Source: Euclidia mi
Taxonomy: Eukaryota; Arthropoda; Insecta; Lepidoptera; Erebidae
Length of the DNA stretch: 64,000 nt
Assembly (NCBI GenBank): GCA_944739405.2
Contig: OX123186.2
Location: forward strand, 38,921,551 to 38,985,550
Reading direction: 5' to 3'
Numbering within the stretch: position 1 is the first letter of the stretch; each line of letters opens with the position of its first letter. Shown here one piece after another: positions 54,907 to 64,000 of the stretch. Made by a program: the position numbers and the translations under genes. Under the pieces are notes generated by a model. It searched no databases and was not told where the DNA came from. It saw nothing but the letters and a program-made list of their open reading frames with translations.

Positions 54907-55297
54907 ATACAAGCTTTGGTAGACTCCCTCCCTAGAACGGCTACGCAGGTGCGGCAGTTTCTTGGCCTTGCCTCCTATTTTCGCAAGTTTATTCCCAATT
55001 TCACGCGCGTCGTAGGACCGTTGTTTCCGCTCACGAAATTTAAAGGACCCATAACATGGACGGTAAAGCACGAAGAAATTCGTAACTCTGTTATACAAAT
55101 TCTTACGTCTGAACCGGTCCTTACAATTTTTGACCCGGAACTGCCAGTCGAATTGCATACCGACGCGAGTTCCGAAGGATATGGGGCGATCCTCATTCAA
55201 AGAAAAAGTAATATGCCCCATGTCGTAGAATATTTTAGCCGCCGTACGTCGGATGCAGAGTCACGCTACCACTCGTACGAATTAGAAACTCGCAGTA
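54907..55297 (+). pseudogene. Gypsy RT connection and RNase H start
   Basis: In frame with the preceding part after the TAA: IQALVDSLPRTATQVRQFLG, LASYFRKFIPNF, then RNase H VELHTDASSEGYGAILIQ and YHSYELET. A small indel near 55290 shifts the frame; the next segment continues as VRAVEHFRHYLYG. Confidence 0.9.
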
Positions 55298-57055
55298 GTG
55301 CGAGCTGTGGAACACTTTCGACACTATTTGTACGGTCGGCGCTTTGTAGTTTTTACCGATTGCAACTCACTTAAGGCTTCAAAATCAAAAAAAGATCTAA
55401 CTCCTCGTGTGCATAGGTGGTGGGCTGTCTTGCAAGCCTACGACTTTGACATTGTTTATCGTGAAGGTCGAGGAATGGAACACGCATATTACTTTTCGCG
55501 CAACCCTCTTCCTAATACTGAGGTCGCATGCACATCTTCCCGTGGAACACATACAAAGGAAGTTCAGTATATAGAATTTCATCGAGATTGGCTTTCCGTG
55601 GAGCAAAAACGCGACAGCGAAATACAGGACCTTATAGCAAAATGTAATAATAACGGCTTTCCGGAGACAATCGCTCAAACGTACGATGTAAGAGATGGTA
55701 TCTTATATAGAAAATACGATCGAAATAAAACAACTTCCTGGTTGCCGGTTGTCCCACGGTCTTTGATCTGGACGCTTATCAATCACACCCACAATGAGAT
55801 ACATCATTTAGGTAAAGATAAAACTTTAGACAAATTATATGAGCAATACTGGTTCCCAGAAATGTCAAAATGTGTACGAAAATTTATTGACTCATGTATA
55901 GTTTGCAAAGCCTCCAAGGGTCCATCAGGATCTCAACCCGTACAGCTACACCCGATACCAAAAGTCCCTGTGCCATGGCACACTATACATATAGACTTTA
56001 CAGGAAAGCTTAGCGGCAAAAGTGACTTAAAAGAATACTGCTCAGTAATCATTGACGGCTTTACTAAATTTGTTTTATTAGAACATACCACCTCCCTTGA
56101 TGGAAAGAGTGCTGTACATGCGCTCCAAAAGGCAGTCTGCTTATTTGGAGCCCCAAAACGAATCATTGCAGATCAAGGTCGGTGTTATATTAGCTCTGAT
56201 TTCAAAAACTTTTGCGCTGAGCATAATATACATCTTCATTTTATTGCCATGGGTTCGAGTAGAGCTAATGGGCAAGTAGAGAGAGTTATGCGTACGCTCA
56301 AAAGCCTGTTGACTATAATAGAAAACGATCCAAATAAAACCTGGCGTGATGAACTAGGACACATCCAGCTCGCGCTTAACAGCACAAAATCTACTGTTAC
56401 GAAATACTCACCGACTGAACTTATGCTAGGAATACGTGCACAATCTTTAGGCTTGTCAAAAGTAAATGTTGATGGCCAAGATCAACAAGATCGTTTAGAC
56501 CTCGACACTATTAGAAGTGATGCATCGTCTAATATACAGAAAGCTGCTAAATATGAAGCCGGTCGTTTTAACCAGGGACGCGCAAAAATAAAGCCGTTCT
56601 CAAAAGGAGAATTTGTGTTCCTTAAAAATAGTGAACGGAGTCAGACTAAATTAGACCGAAAGTTTAAGGGTCCATTTGTTATAACTTCGGTGCTAGATAA
56701 CGATCGGTACGAATTAAAACGATTAGATGGTTATAATCGAATATATAAGTACTCCCACGAGAATTTACGCACAATACCTCAGGGTCACGACGGCTTACGC
56801 GAAATTACGACAAATCTTTTAAATTATGATGAGGCCGAGACGGCGCCAGAAGATGAAGATAACATAACTTTGGCCGACGATAATGTTGCGGTATCTACAA
56901 ACAGCTCTGACACCTTAACCGCTTGCTCGGACACTATTTTTGAGAATTCCTGTACCGTGACAGCAGATTTCGAAACAATCAGTACCTATTCTGATCCTGA
57001 AACACGGGATGTACAAAATGAAGTAGAGATTTATGCTGAACAAGATAATCTGTAA
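55298..57055 (+). CDS. Gypsy RNase H end and integrase
   Basis: Continues as FVVFTDCNSLKA and RVHRWWAVLQAYDFDIVYRE. The integrase zinc finger has H-x4-H (HTHNEIHH) and C-x2-C (CIVCKA). The core DDE residues are in HIDFTGKL, IIADQGRCYISSDF and ANGQVERVMRTLK. After the core comes FSKGEFVFLKN, KFKGPFVITSVLDNDRYELK and an acidic tail (TAPEDEDNITLADDN) ending in TAA at 57053-57055. There is no envelope frame. The integrase inserts the cDNA copy into the genome. Confidence 0.92.
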   Translation: MRAVEHFRHYLYGRRFVVFTDCNSLKASKSKKDLTPRVHRWWAVLQAYDFDIVYREGRGMEHAYYFSRNPLPNTEVACTSSRGTHTKEVQYIEFHRDWLSVEQKRDSEIQDLIAKCNNNGFPETIAQTYDVRDGILYRKYDRNKTTSWLPVVPRSLIWTLINHTHNEIHHLGKDKTLDKLYEQYWFPEMSKCVRKFIDSCIVCKASKGPSGSQPVQLHPIPKVPVPWHTIHIDFTGKLSGKSDLKEYCSVIIDGFTKFVLLEHTTSLDGKSAVHALQKAVCLFGAPKRIIADQGRCYISSDFKNFCAEHNIHLHFIAMGSSRANGQVERVMRTLKSLLTIIENDPNKTWRDELGHIQLALNSTKSTVTKYSPTELMLGIRAQSLGLSKVNVDGQDQQDRLDLDTIRSDASSNIQKAAKYEAGRFNQGRAKIKPFSKGEFVFLKNSERSQTKLDRKFKGPFVITSVLDNDRYELKRLDGYNRIYKYSHENLRTIPQGHDGLREITTNLLNYDEAETAPEDEDNITLADDNVAVSTNSSDTLTACSDTIFENSCTVTADFETISTYSDPETRDVQNEVEIYAEQDNL

Positions 57056-57626
57056 TCATTGGTATGTTAATGTCACTTCTTGAGTGTTGATAACCTTATA
57101 AAGTGGTCGATCCTGGTCGACGTAGCGATTTCACTGACGGAATCCGCTACGCCGGTTAGAGGTAAAGTTCCAGTGGTCTATCCTGGTTAGGTGGAGACGA
57201 AGGGAGGCCCTACCAGATGAGCGTTTATCCTGGCCAAGGAGTGTCGTCCGGGCCACACCTACCAAGGTTGGCTGAAGGGAACCTTTTCCGACAAACTTTC
57301 CCGCTAATTATCTTCTCAACTTCTCGATTAACGAACTGCGGTACTCTTTGCAAAGGCGGAGTAAATTACATACGTCTAACTTCATTACCGCATGCAGAAG
57401 ACGCTCGCAAATCGACGTGTTACATACTACATATTACGAGCTACTGCGGCCCCTAAGTTATTAGGGTTAGCTCGTCAAGTTGTTAAATAGAGATCTTCGT
57501 ATTTAGTAAGTGGCTAGTAGAGGGTACGATGGTACGGAATTATTTGTACTGAGTATTTTATTGTTGAAAGTTTTAATATTACTTACTTGTTGGGTGTCAA
57601 GCTAGATTGCGGCTGCTTACAAAGTA
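57056..57626. other. Gypsy 3' region, LTR not confirmed
   Basis: GC-richer stretch after the Gypsy pol stop, containing gtggtcgatcctggtcgacg and gtggtctatcctggttaggt as an imperfect internal repeat. It may be a 3' UTR and LTR, but I could not find a matching direct copy upstream of 52849, so LTR limits are unknown. Confidence 0.4.
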
Positions 57627-57639
57627 TCATATCATGAAC

Positions 57640-58238
57640 GCAATTAGGTTTACCACGTACTTAACAGTACTTAACGTAACAGGCAGCGATAGCCTAGGGG
57701 AGATACCAACAGACATTGTTGGTGCCATGCAAAAGATACTCTTACGCATTAAAGTTGTCTTTGATTCGTGAAGACAGAGTTTATACTTATTGCGTCTATT
57801 TCTAGGGAAGGTTTCAGATAATCTTGAAAATAGCTTTGGATTGGCTTTTACAAATTTTGCACTCTCTAGGAGGTAAAGTGAAGGCAATGTTAGTATTTTG
57901 TATTTTTTTAAATACGGTTTGCAACTATCTGTTCTTTTTAAGTTAAACATGGCTCTTAGACACTGTTTTTGAGCTTTAAACACTACATTATAGTCAGTGC
58001 TATTCGCCCAAAATATTATGCCATATCTTAGCACTGATTCGACCATTCCGTAGTATGCTGTAATCAAAGCATCTGTATTAAGTATCAATGAGAGTTTGCG
58101 TAGAGCATAAGCTGAGGTACTAATTTTTTTACTGACTTTGTCTATATGAGCCTTTCCATTTAGTTTTTTATCTATTATAATGCCCAGGAAATTAGTAGTG
58201 TCCGTTTCTTCAATATGTATGAAGAAACGGACATACAT
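57640..58238 (-). pseudogene. LINE-6 RT C-terminal fragment
   Basis: The minus frame reads HIEETDTTNFLGIIIDKKLN, KAHIDKVSKKISTSAYALRK, MVESVLRYGIIFWANSTD, SLYLLESAKFVKANP and LMRKSIFCMAP. This is the thumb and C-terminal part of a CR1/Jockey-group RT; all upstream parts are gone. The start is inside a palindrome (58164-58289). The last residues overlap bases that resemble a SINE head near 57675-57735. Confidence 0.8.
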
Positions 58239-58289
58239 ATTGAAGAAACGGACACTACTAATTTCCTGGGCATTATAATAGATAAAAAA
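58164..58289. repeat. Perfect 57-bp palindrome in LINE-6
   Basis: Arms 58164-58220 and 58233-58289 are exact reverse complements over 57 bp, with a 12-base spacer gaagaaacggac. The sequence is the LINE-6 coding stretch around NFLGIIIDK, present forward and inverted. Another cttcaatatgta copy lies at 58301. Confidence 0.92.
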
Positions 58290-58309
58290 AAGTCCTTTTC
58301 TTCAATATG

Positions 58310-58700
58310 TACAAGGTAGCGATAGCCTAGCGATAGATAGGAGATACCTACAGACTGCCATGCAGAGGGTATCGGGTTCGAATCCACGGCGCGCACCAAT
58401 GACTTTTCGGAGTTATGTGCGTATTGAATTTTTAATTATCGCTTGTCCCGTGCCTCGGAGTGCACGTTAAGCTGTCGGTCCCGGTTGTCATGAAGATCTT
58501 TGACAATCGTTATAGGGCGTCAGTACCTTCTAAAGTAAACTGACACTAGTCCAAACCATGGAATATCGCTATCCCTTCGGGTTGCGGAGGTCAGACAGGC
58601 AGTCTCTCCGTGGAAAAGCTAATATTTAGCCAAATCCGGTTAGACTAGTAAGCGGACCCCAGATTGAGACTGGGATAATGCTAAGAGGATGATGATGACG
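58310..58700 (+). mobile_element. tRNA-derived SINE, full length
   Basis: Box A-like TAGCCTAGCGA at 58323-58333 and consensus box B GGTTCGAATCC at 58375-58385. The body is gtcccggttgtcatgaagat, tatcgctatcccttcgggtt, aagctaatatttagccaaat, and the 3' end gactgggataatgctaagag followed by (gat)n. It is the only copy in the window with both tRNA head and full body; 27527-27800, 38956-39227 and 37560-37606 are its truncated relatives. Confidence 0.88.
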
Positions 58701-60644
58701 TACTTCAAACTAGTTTTTGTGGCATTCGACGAACGAATCATCGACATGCAATCCGTTAACGAGAGTCAACGAGAGTCAACGATTTATTACTTTAAGATAA
58801 GTATATTAAAAATTACTTGACCTAAGGTGTTAGCCATAAACGTTACAGCACAGTTTTTCTTTTAAATAATATAACGCTGATATAACTTTGGTTCATGCGC
58901 TGTGTAACCATGGCTTAAAGAAAGTAAATGTTAAACTATTAGGACCACCGGCCGAAGCACTTCCGCTCTTTGCTACATTTATGTAAAAAAATGAAACGCG
59001 TGGCGTTCGCCTGTGCCCGGTCCCTTACCTTATATAGTAATCATTCCTAGCGAAGCGCTCTTCGAATTAGGCTGCCTCCACCCACTGCGTTAAGCGCCTG
59101 TAGATATTATAACGCAATACGGACTATTACGTTACAGGCTTGTTTTTACTACGATAGCCGACTCCAGTGCGTTCGAAGTGTAGTATCATATATTTTTAGC
59201 AGAAGAATTTTTTTACGCCAAGTATTTTAATTCAAATCACACAGCCATCAATTTTACTATACGCAAGAGAAAAGCACTGAATAAATAAAAAATACAGTAA
59301 AAGAGAAAGATTTGTCAACTCAAATCATCAAATAAAAATACACCGTTATTTTTTAATTAGTACAAAAACTTTAAGGACATATTAGCGAAGACATTATTAT
59401 CATATAAGTGACGTAAGAATTTCATAATATCTATAAATAACAAAGTTATAATCATTTGCTTTTTGTAGAAAATCTCACCCAAATCATAGACATATTTTAC
59501 AATCCATTCACTACTTCATTGATAGTACTTACTTTCCGTCCTACTCTTACGCATTCTTTCCGTCGCACTTATAATGCAGGTAGCCGTAGACAATAAAATG
59601 AAGCAAAATAATAAGTGTAGGTAGATATTTTTTATTTTTTTTTATTCTACCCACTCCTTCATACTTCATCCTGTCTTAGGACCGGCGAAATTTACCGTTT
59701 TACAAGTAATTAAATACGGAGGTAGGTATGTAATTAGAAAGCAAACACGTCATATCAAAATAAAAGAAAGTATTCTGTAATAAAAGAAAAGAGTAATTTT
59801 GGTGTATTTATGAAGTTAGAATCGGCTGCTATTTACAATTACTATTAAATCGTCATCACGTCAGCCTAGAGACGTCCACTGCTGGACATAGGCCTTCCTC
59901 AAGGTTCTCCACACAGACCGATTTTGAGCCGCCCGCATCAAAATATTATTTAGTTAAGTAGGTAATATTTACTTTACTTACAAGTATTTCAAGTGTTCTT
60001 CGAAATATCCATCACTATTGTCAATACACAGCACGTTTTATTTAATTGTTTTTTAACGAGATAAGTAAGCTTCTCTGACTTTTCACTGCGTCAAAAGCGT
60101 CCAATATGCACTGTTTAAATTATTTGACACTCACACTCACAACGGCTCACTTTTGTACACAGTGGTGAGCATGGAGGCCAAGCTACGACCCACCTCGACC
60201 GATCCACTGGCTTCCAAACACTTCCCTGTACAAACGCATAGCTGCACTCGCGTGATGTGAACTAATAAGCCATCCCGTTGGGCAAACGTAAACAAATAAT
60301 AATTGTTTCCACGAAAAAACATCCGCTCGCAATCGCCTTCAATTTAGCACTGCGGCGCGCGCGCAGAGGGACAGGGGGTGGCGAGCTTCGAGTTTGCACA
60401 AATTTATCAATGGAGTAGTGGCGCGTAAAATGACTACGACAACATAGTATTTAGTTATGCATTTACCAAATATTACGTATTTTTGTGGACAGTTTTGGGA
60501 CAGTTTTGGAACTTAGTATTTTTATTTTTTACATACATATAAATGATTAGTTAAAGATGCCTAGAGCCCCATTAAATTTTTTGTACTAATTAAAAAATAG
60601 CGGTGTATATCGTATCGATCTTGTGAATTTTCTAGTTTATTGAA
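58701..60644. other. AT-rich interval without supported gene
   Basis: Only short frames. It contains a ccactgctggacatagg repeat fragment (59868-59945) and a small GC-rich patch near 60350-60385 (ctgcggcgcgcgcgcagagg). Confidence 0.4.
59868..59945 (+). repeat. Fragment of the ccactgctggacatagg interspersed repeat
   Basis: gagacgtccactgctggaca then taggccttcctcaagg and ccgattttgagccgcccgca. Related to 4046-4110 and 29858-30085. Confidence 0.55.
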
Positions 60645-60656
60645 TGTACAAGTCGT

Positions 60657-62262
60657 AATATTTTCTTGGGTTTACGCGAATGTTACACATTGAAATTAAA
60701 CTACAGTTTACGGATTTTATCGCGTTATATTGGTTTCACTTGTTTTTACATTTAAACCGAATGATCTAGAAACTACATTTTTATTACTAGCCAACGTTTC
60801 GAATTCTTTACAGGATTCATGTTCACGGCAGACTGAGGTGGTATTTGTCTTTGTCTTGAATTTAAAAGTTATCTCAAAGTACCCGAACATTTTTCAACTA
60901 TTGGTGTTACTATCTACGCAGAATGTGCTCACTGTGTCTTGATGTCTTCTGGTGACTTTGTTCTTCTTGGGTTTCATTAGCCTGATAACAGGGTCCCAAG
61001 CTGGAGGAACATTCCAACCATCTTCCCTATTGAAATTAGGATGTTTTTTAATTTCAATAGCTTCTCCTATCATTCTTGGAATAAAGCGGTGTTCTTTTGC
61101 GAGTATCTGTGGTTTATCAAATCGCAGGTAATGGTTGGTTCCTTGTGTTAATGTATTCCTAGACCATCTTAATTCTATTCACAACCAGATAAAATTTACA
61201 ATGGAATTAGAGGCAAACAATTCTTTAGCTTTCTTAGGTGTACTTGTTATCAGGAACAAAAACAACTCTTTGAGCCACACTGTGTATAGGAAAAAGACAC
61301 ATACAAATAGGTACTTAAACGGTGAATCTCACCACCATCCTAAACAGTTAGCTACCGTAGGAATGTCTTTGTTTCAGAGAGCCCGGGGGATCTGTGACAA
61401 GAAACACCTGGACGCCGAGCTTCAACATGTCAAGCAAGTTCTGCAAGACAACAAGCTCCGACCGCCGCGCCAACGTCACAGATCCCCGAAGAACAAGCCA
61501 GCCACAGTAGAGAGACAACCTGCTGTCCTCCCATACATCAAGGGCGTGACTGACAAGATTGGCTACATCTTGAAGCGAGCTTCAATCAAAACTTTCTACA
61601 AGCCGCCAACGAAGATAAGCCAATTATTACCATCTGTCAAGAGTCAGTTACCCTTACAAGAGGCCGGGGTTTACAAGATAGACTGTGAGTGTGGGCTCTC
61701 ATACATTAGACAAACCAAGAGAAGCATAGGCATTCGACTAAAGGAACATATAGCTGACATTAAACACAAACGCTCGACGAAGTCTGCTGTGTGTGAACAT
61801 GTAGAACAAGGAACCAACCATTACCTGCGATTTGATAAACCACAGATACTCGCAAAAGAACACCGCTTTATTCCAAGAATGATACGAGAAGCTATTGAAA
61901 TTAAAAAACATCCTAATTTCAATAGGGAAGATGGTTGGAATGTTCCTCCAGCTTGGGACCCTGTTATCAGGCTAATGAAACCCAAGAAGGACAAAGTCAC
62001 CAGAAGACATCAAGACACAGTGAGCACATTCTGCGTAGATAGTAACACCAATAGTTGAAAAATGTTCGGGTACTTTGAGATAACTTTTAAATTCAAGACA
62101 AAGACAAATACCACCTCAGTCTGCCGTGAACATGAATCCTGTAAAGAATTCGAAACGTTGGCTAGTAATAAAAATGTAGTTTCTAGATCATTCGGTTTAA
62201 ATGTAAAAACAAGTGAAACCAATATAACGCGATAAAATCCGTAAACTGTAGTTTAATTTCAA
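60657..62262. mobile_element. PLE-C: short Penelope derivative made of inverted ends
   Basis: 1.6 kb flanked by the 12-bp direct repeat tgtacaagtcgt (60645-60656, 62263-62274). The left part (60664-61145) is the PLE-B-type ORF end and 3' region in minus orientation, preceded by the first bases of the ORF reversed. The right part (61146-62262) is the same region in plus orientation with more of the ORF. Arms of about 450 bp would pair around a loop of about 650 bases. There is no RT domain, so it must have been copied by another PLE. Confidence 0.88.
61146..62058 (+). pseudogene. PLE-C GIY-YIG part of Penelope ORF
   Basis: About 300 residues without an ATG at the junction: VNVFLDHLNSIHNQIKFTME, HTVYRKKTHTNRYLN, KGVTDKIGYILKRASIKTFY, CECGLSYIRQTKRSIGIRLK and IPRMIREAIEIKKHPNFNRE, ending at a TGA at 62056-62058. 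It is nearly identical to the PLE-B C-terminus. The nuclease motif reads YIR where PLE-B has YIG. Confidence 0.88.
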
Positions 62263-62274
62263 TGTACAAGTCGT

Positions 62275-64000
62275 GTTAGTGAAAGATCTTCACAACATTC
62301 CATACTTTGTAATCATCTTTAACTTAGTCACTAGCTTAGGACTTATATAATTTTACAACAAAAGAAGAGTTTTTTATAAATTTTAGGGAACTTAATACAG
62401 AGACGAGTAAAACGATCCCTAACAGTTGTAGAGCTTCTTTAAGCCATTATAACAAGAATGCTTAGTTAAATAATCTGGAATTTGTTTTTAAGTACTAAAA
62501 TAAGTATCTAAATAACTCTTGTCTTTATTGCTCCATTTCAGAAATTATGGACTCTTTAGATGAAAAAAGTTCATACTTTTATCTATTTAGGTACGTGATT
62601 TTTTTTATGTTGCTGTGAAATATCTACTTCATTTTTGTTTGTAGGCAAACAATTCTGCAGTCTTTATCTGCAGTTCAAGTAAACGGGAAGGTAATTCCCA
62701 TTACCAAACGGCAATATCAAAGAAAATGAAAACATTTAATCTAAGCAGATTGTTTCGATTCAACCCTTTGTAATACGATATCAATTCAAAACGATTATCA
62801 GAAAACATATAAAGTGCAAACTTTGTTTGAAGTGGAATAGAATACAACTCTTTGTTCTCCTTAACCCGATATCCGTTTACATCGTCAAGTAAAACAAACG
62901 TCTAAAAATACGTTTAAAAAATAATAGTAAAGAAACACTCTACTTCCGCCGCACCTGTTTTCTCAGAAAATTACTGTAACGAGTATTTCAGTAATGCGAT
63001 TCTGTAGCTTTTACTTTAAAAGCATTCAAATCGTCAGGCAAAGAAAACTGAATTTCATGGCTAATAAACTCATGAAATATAAGGCAGGATGAAAACATAT
63101 ATTTGGAATGAAAATACTGAACTTTTCTTTATGCTTTCTCTTACCTTTATCGCCGCAGAGAAAAGACAGAGAGACATGCCGGCGTCCTACCATCTTAATA
63201 TATAAAATCCTTGCGTTACTGACTGACTGACAGACACGCTACAGCCGAAACTATTAGGCACAGGAAGCTGAAATTTGGCATGTATGTTCCTTGGGGACCG
63301 TAGGAGTGCACTAAGAAGGGATTTCCCGAAATTTTCAAGGGATCGGGCAAAATGGGAAATTCGAAATATGTGCGTGCGAAGCCGCTGGCGTCGACTAGTC
63401 TTTAATATAATTAAATGGGTTGAAAATAATTTTATTATAAAGCAAGATGCTGGGATGTAAAACTTATTCTATTAGCTAGTACGGGCCTGATCATTATTCG
63501 GAACATGCTCAAAATTTTCCAAACTTTTACTTCGGCTCTCCAAAAATTGACTTATTACAACTGCGTCTACCTTTCAAAAAAGAAGAATTGCTGAAATTGG
63601 GCAACATTAGACGCTGCCGCATCATTAAATTGCGAGCAGAAGTTAACTTACTTAGGGCGTACAAATTACATCAATCTTAGTTTAGTAACACGAAAATGTT
63701 GGCAGAATTCTTTAAGAGGCCTCCGTTATTCTGACGTCGAAATTCAAGAATCGAGTAAATCGAGTCTGCGGATAATTCGTCTCGTAGGCCGTTCGATCGA
63801 CCTAATTCGGAGTGATCTCATTCGGCTAATGGCCGCAATGTTTCACCTGAGCGCGTCTCCAGCAGTGGATTGAAGTATTTGTTCAGAGAATGATAGCCCT
63901 TAGAATTAAGTTAAGGGAAAGTAAGAAGCCAGCAGAAGACGATTTATGGTTCAGTAGTTTATTGGCAGATGTTAGACATTGGAAGGTTAGTCGGGTAGAA
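62275..64000. other. AT-rich interval without supported gene
   Basis: No conserved frame. It contains one interspersed repeat at 63196-63405 and otherwise nothing I recognise. Confidence 0.4.
63196..63405 (+). repeat. Interspersed repeat (gactgactgacagacacgc type)
   Basis: ttaatatataaaatccttgc, gttactgactgactgacaga, agctgaaatttggcatgtat and ggcaaaatgggaaattcgaa, closing with gaagccgctggcgtc. I recall closely similar segments as widespread noncoding arthropod repeats. The 61-residue frame inside it is not a gene. Confidence 0.5.

Noticed and set aside
57217..57456. A 79-residue ORF downstream of the Gypsy pol
   Set aside because: No similarity to envelope or other proteins; it is probably 3' UTR or LTR sequence.
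60730..60942. A 70-residue frame repeated at 62010-62222 on the other strand
   Set aside because: These are antisense readings of the PLE-C ORF end and 3' region in both arms of the inverted repeat.
1..64000. A prokaryote-style defence or metabolic gene cluster
   Set aside because: All convincing coding regions are eukaryotic transposable-element proteins, no ribosome-binding-site-led operons are present, and base composition fits an insect genome.

Overview
The window looks like animal nuclear DNA, most likely from a moth or butterfly. Three things point that way. Several PHD-finger or RRM-type LINEs, Penelope-like elements, a BEL/Pao element, a mag/mdg3-like Gypsy element and a mariner are packed together. 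tRNA-headed SINEs are present. The dispersed repeats have ends such as gggttccgtac, gacggacggacaacaaag and ccactgctggacatagg, which I remember as common in lepidopteran genomic sequence (not checked). I found no prokaryotic features, no host gene that I can defend, no real tRNA or rRNA and no CRISPR array. The window is a nested transposon landscape.

Layout. 0.3-2.2 kb: decayed minus-strand LINE. 2.2-5.7 kb: a repeat built of ~316-bp tandem units, interrupted by a SINE and LINE debris. 5.8-9.2 kb: a second decayed minus-strand LINE with a GC-rich retroposon inserted in its reverse transcriptase (RT). 9.2-16.2 kb: a Penelope-like element (PLE-A) whose GIY-YIG region is split by a near full-length LINE (LINE-3, 11.3-15.7 kb). 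18.16-25.62 kb: a complete BEL/Pao LTR retrotransposon with 601-bp LTRs and a 5-bp target duplication. 26.8-28.3 kb: an inverted copy of the 316-bp-unit repeat. 31.3-37.4 kb: a LINE split by an insertion with inverted ends, which holds a 4.07-kb Penelope-like element (PLE-B) with a 12-bp target duplication. 37.7-43.55 kb: the longest copy of the 316-bp-unit repeat, carrying an RTE fragment, a SINE, a mariner and a SWIM-finger DNA transposon. 44.6-46.8 kb: two more GC-rich retroposons. 47.4-50.5 kb: LINE-5. 52.8-57.1 kb: a Gypsy gag-pol. 57.6-58.7 kb: a LINE fragment with a perfect 57-bp palindrome and a SINE. 60.66-62.26 kb: a short inverted-repeat PLE (PLE-C). The rest is AT-rich sequence with no recognised genes.

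Almost every coding region is broken. The best preserved are BEL gag, BEL pol up to the integrase, the LINE-3 RT, the PLE-B ORF (one stop), the mariner (one frameshift) and the Gypsy gag-pol (one stop, one frameshift). The most interesting structures are a single in-frame UAG between BEL gag and pol; the palindromic PLE ends; an inverted-end insertion that may have copied target sequence backwards; a precisely bounded mobile repeat that carries the same SINE insertion at two loci; and a GC-rich retroposon family with 14-15-bp target duplications. The split starts of the coding regions often lack ATG because the elements are truncated, so boundaries are approximate unless stated.
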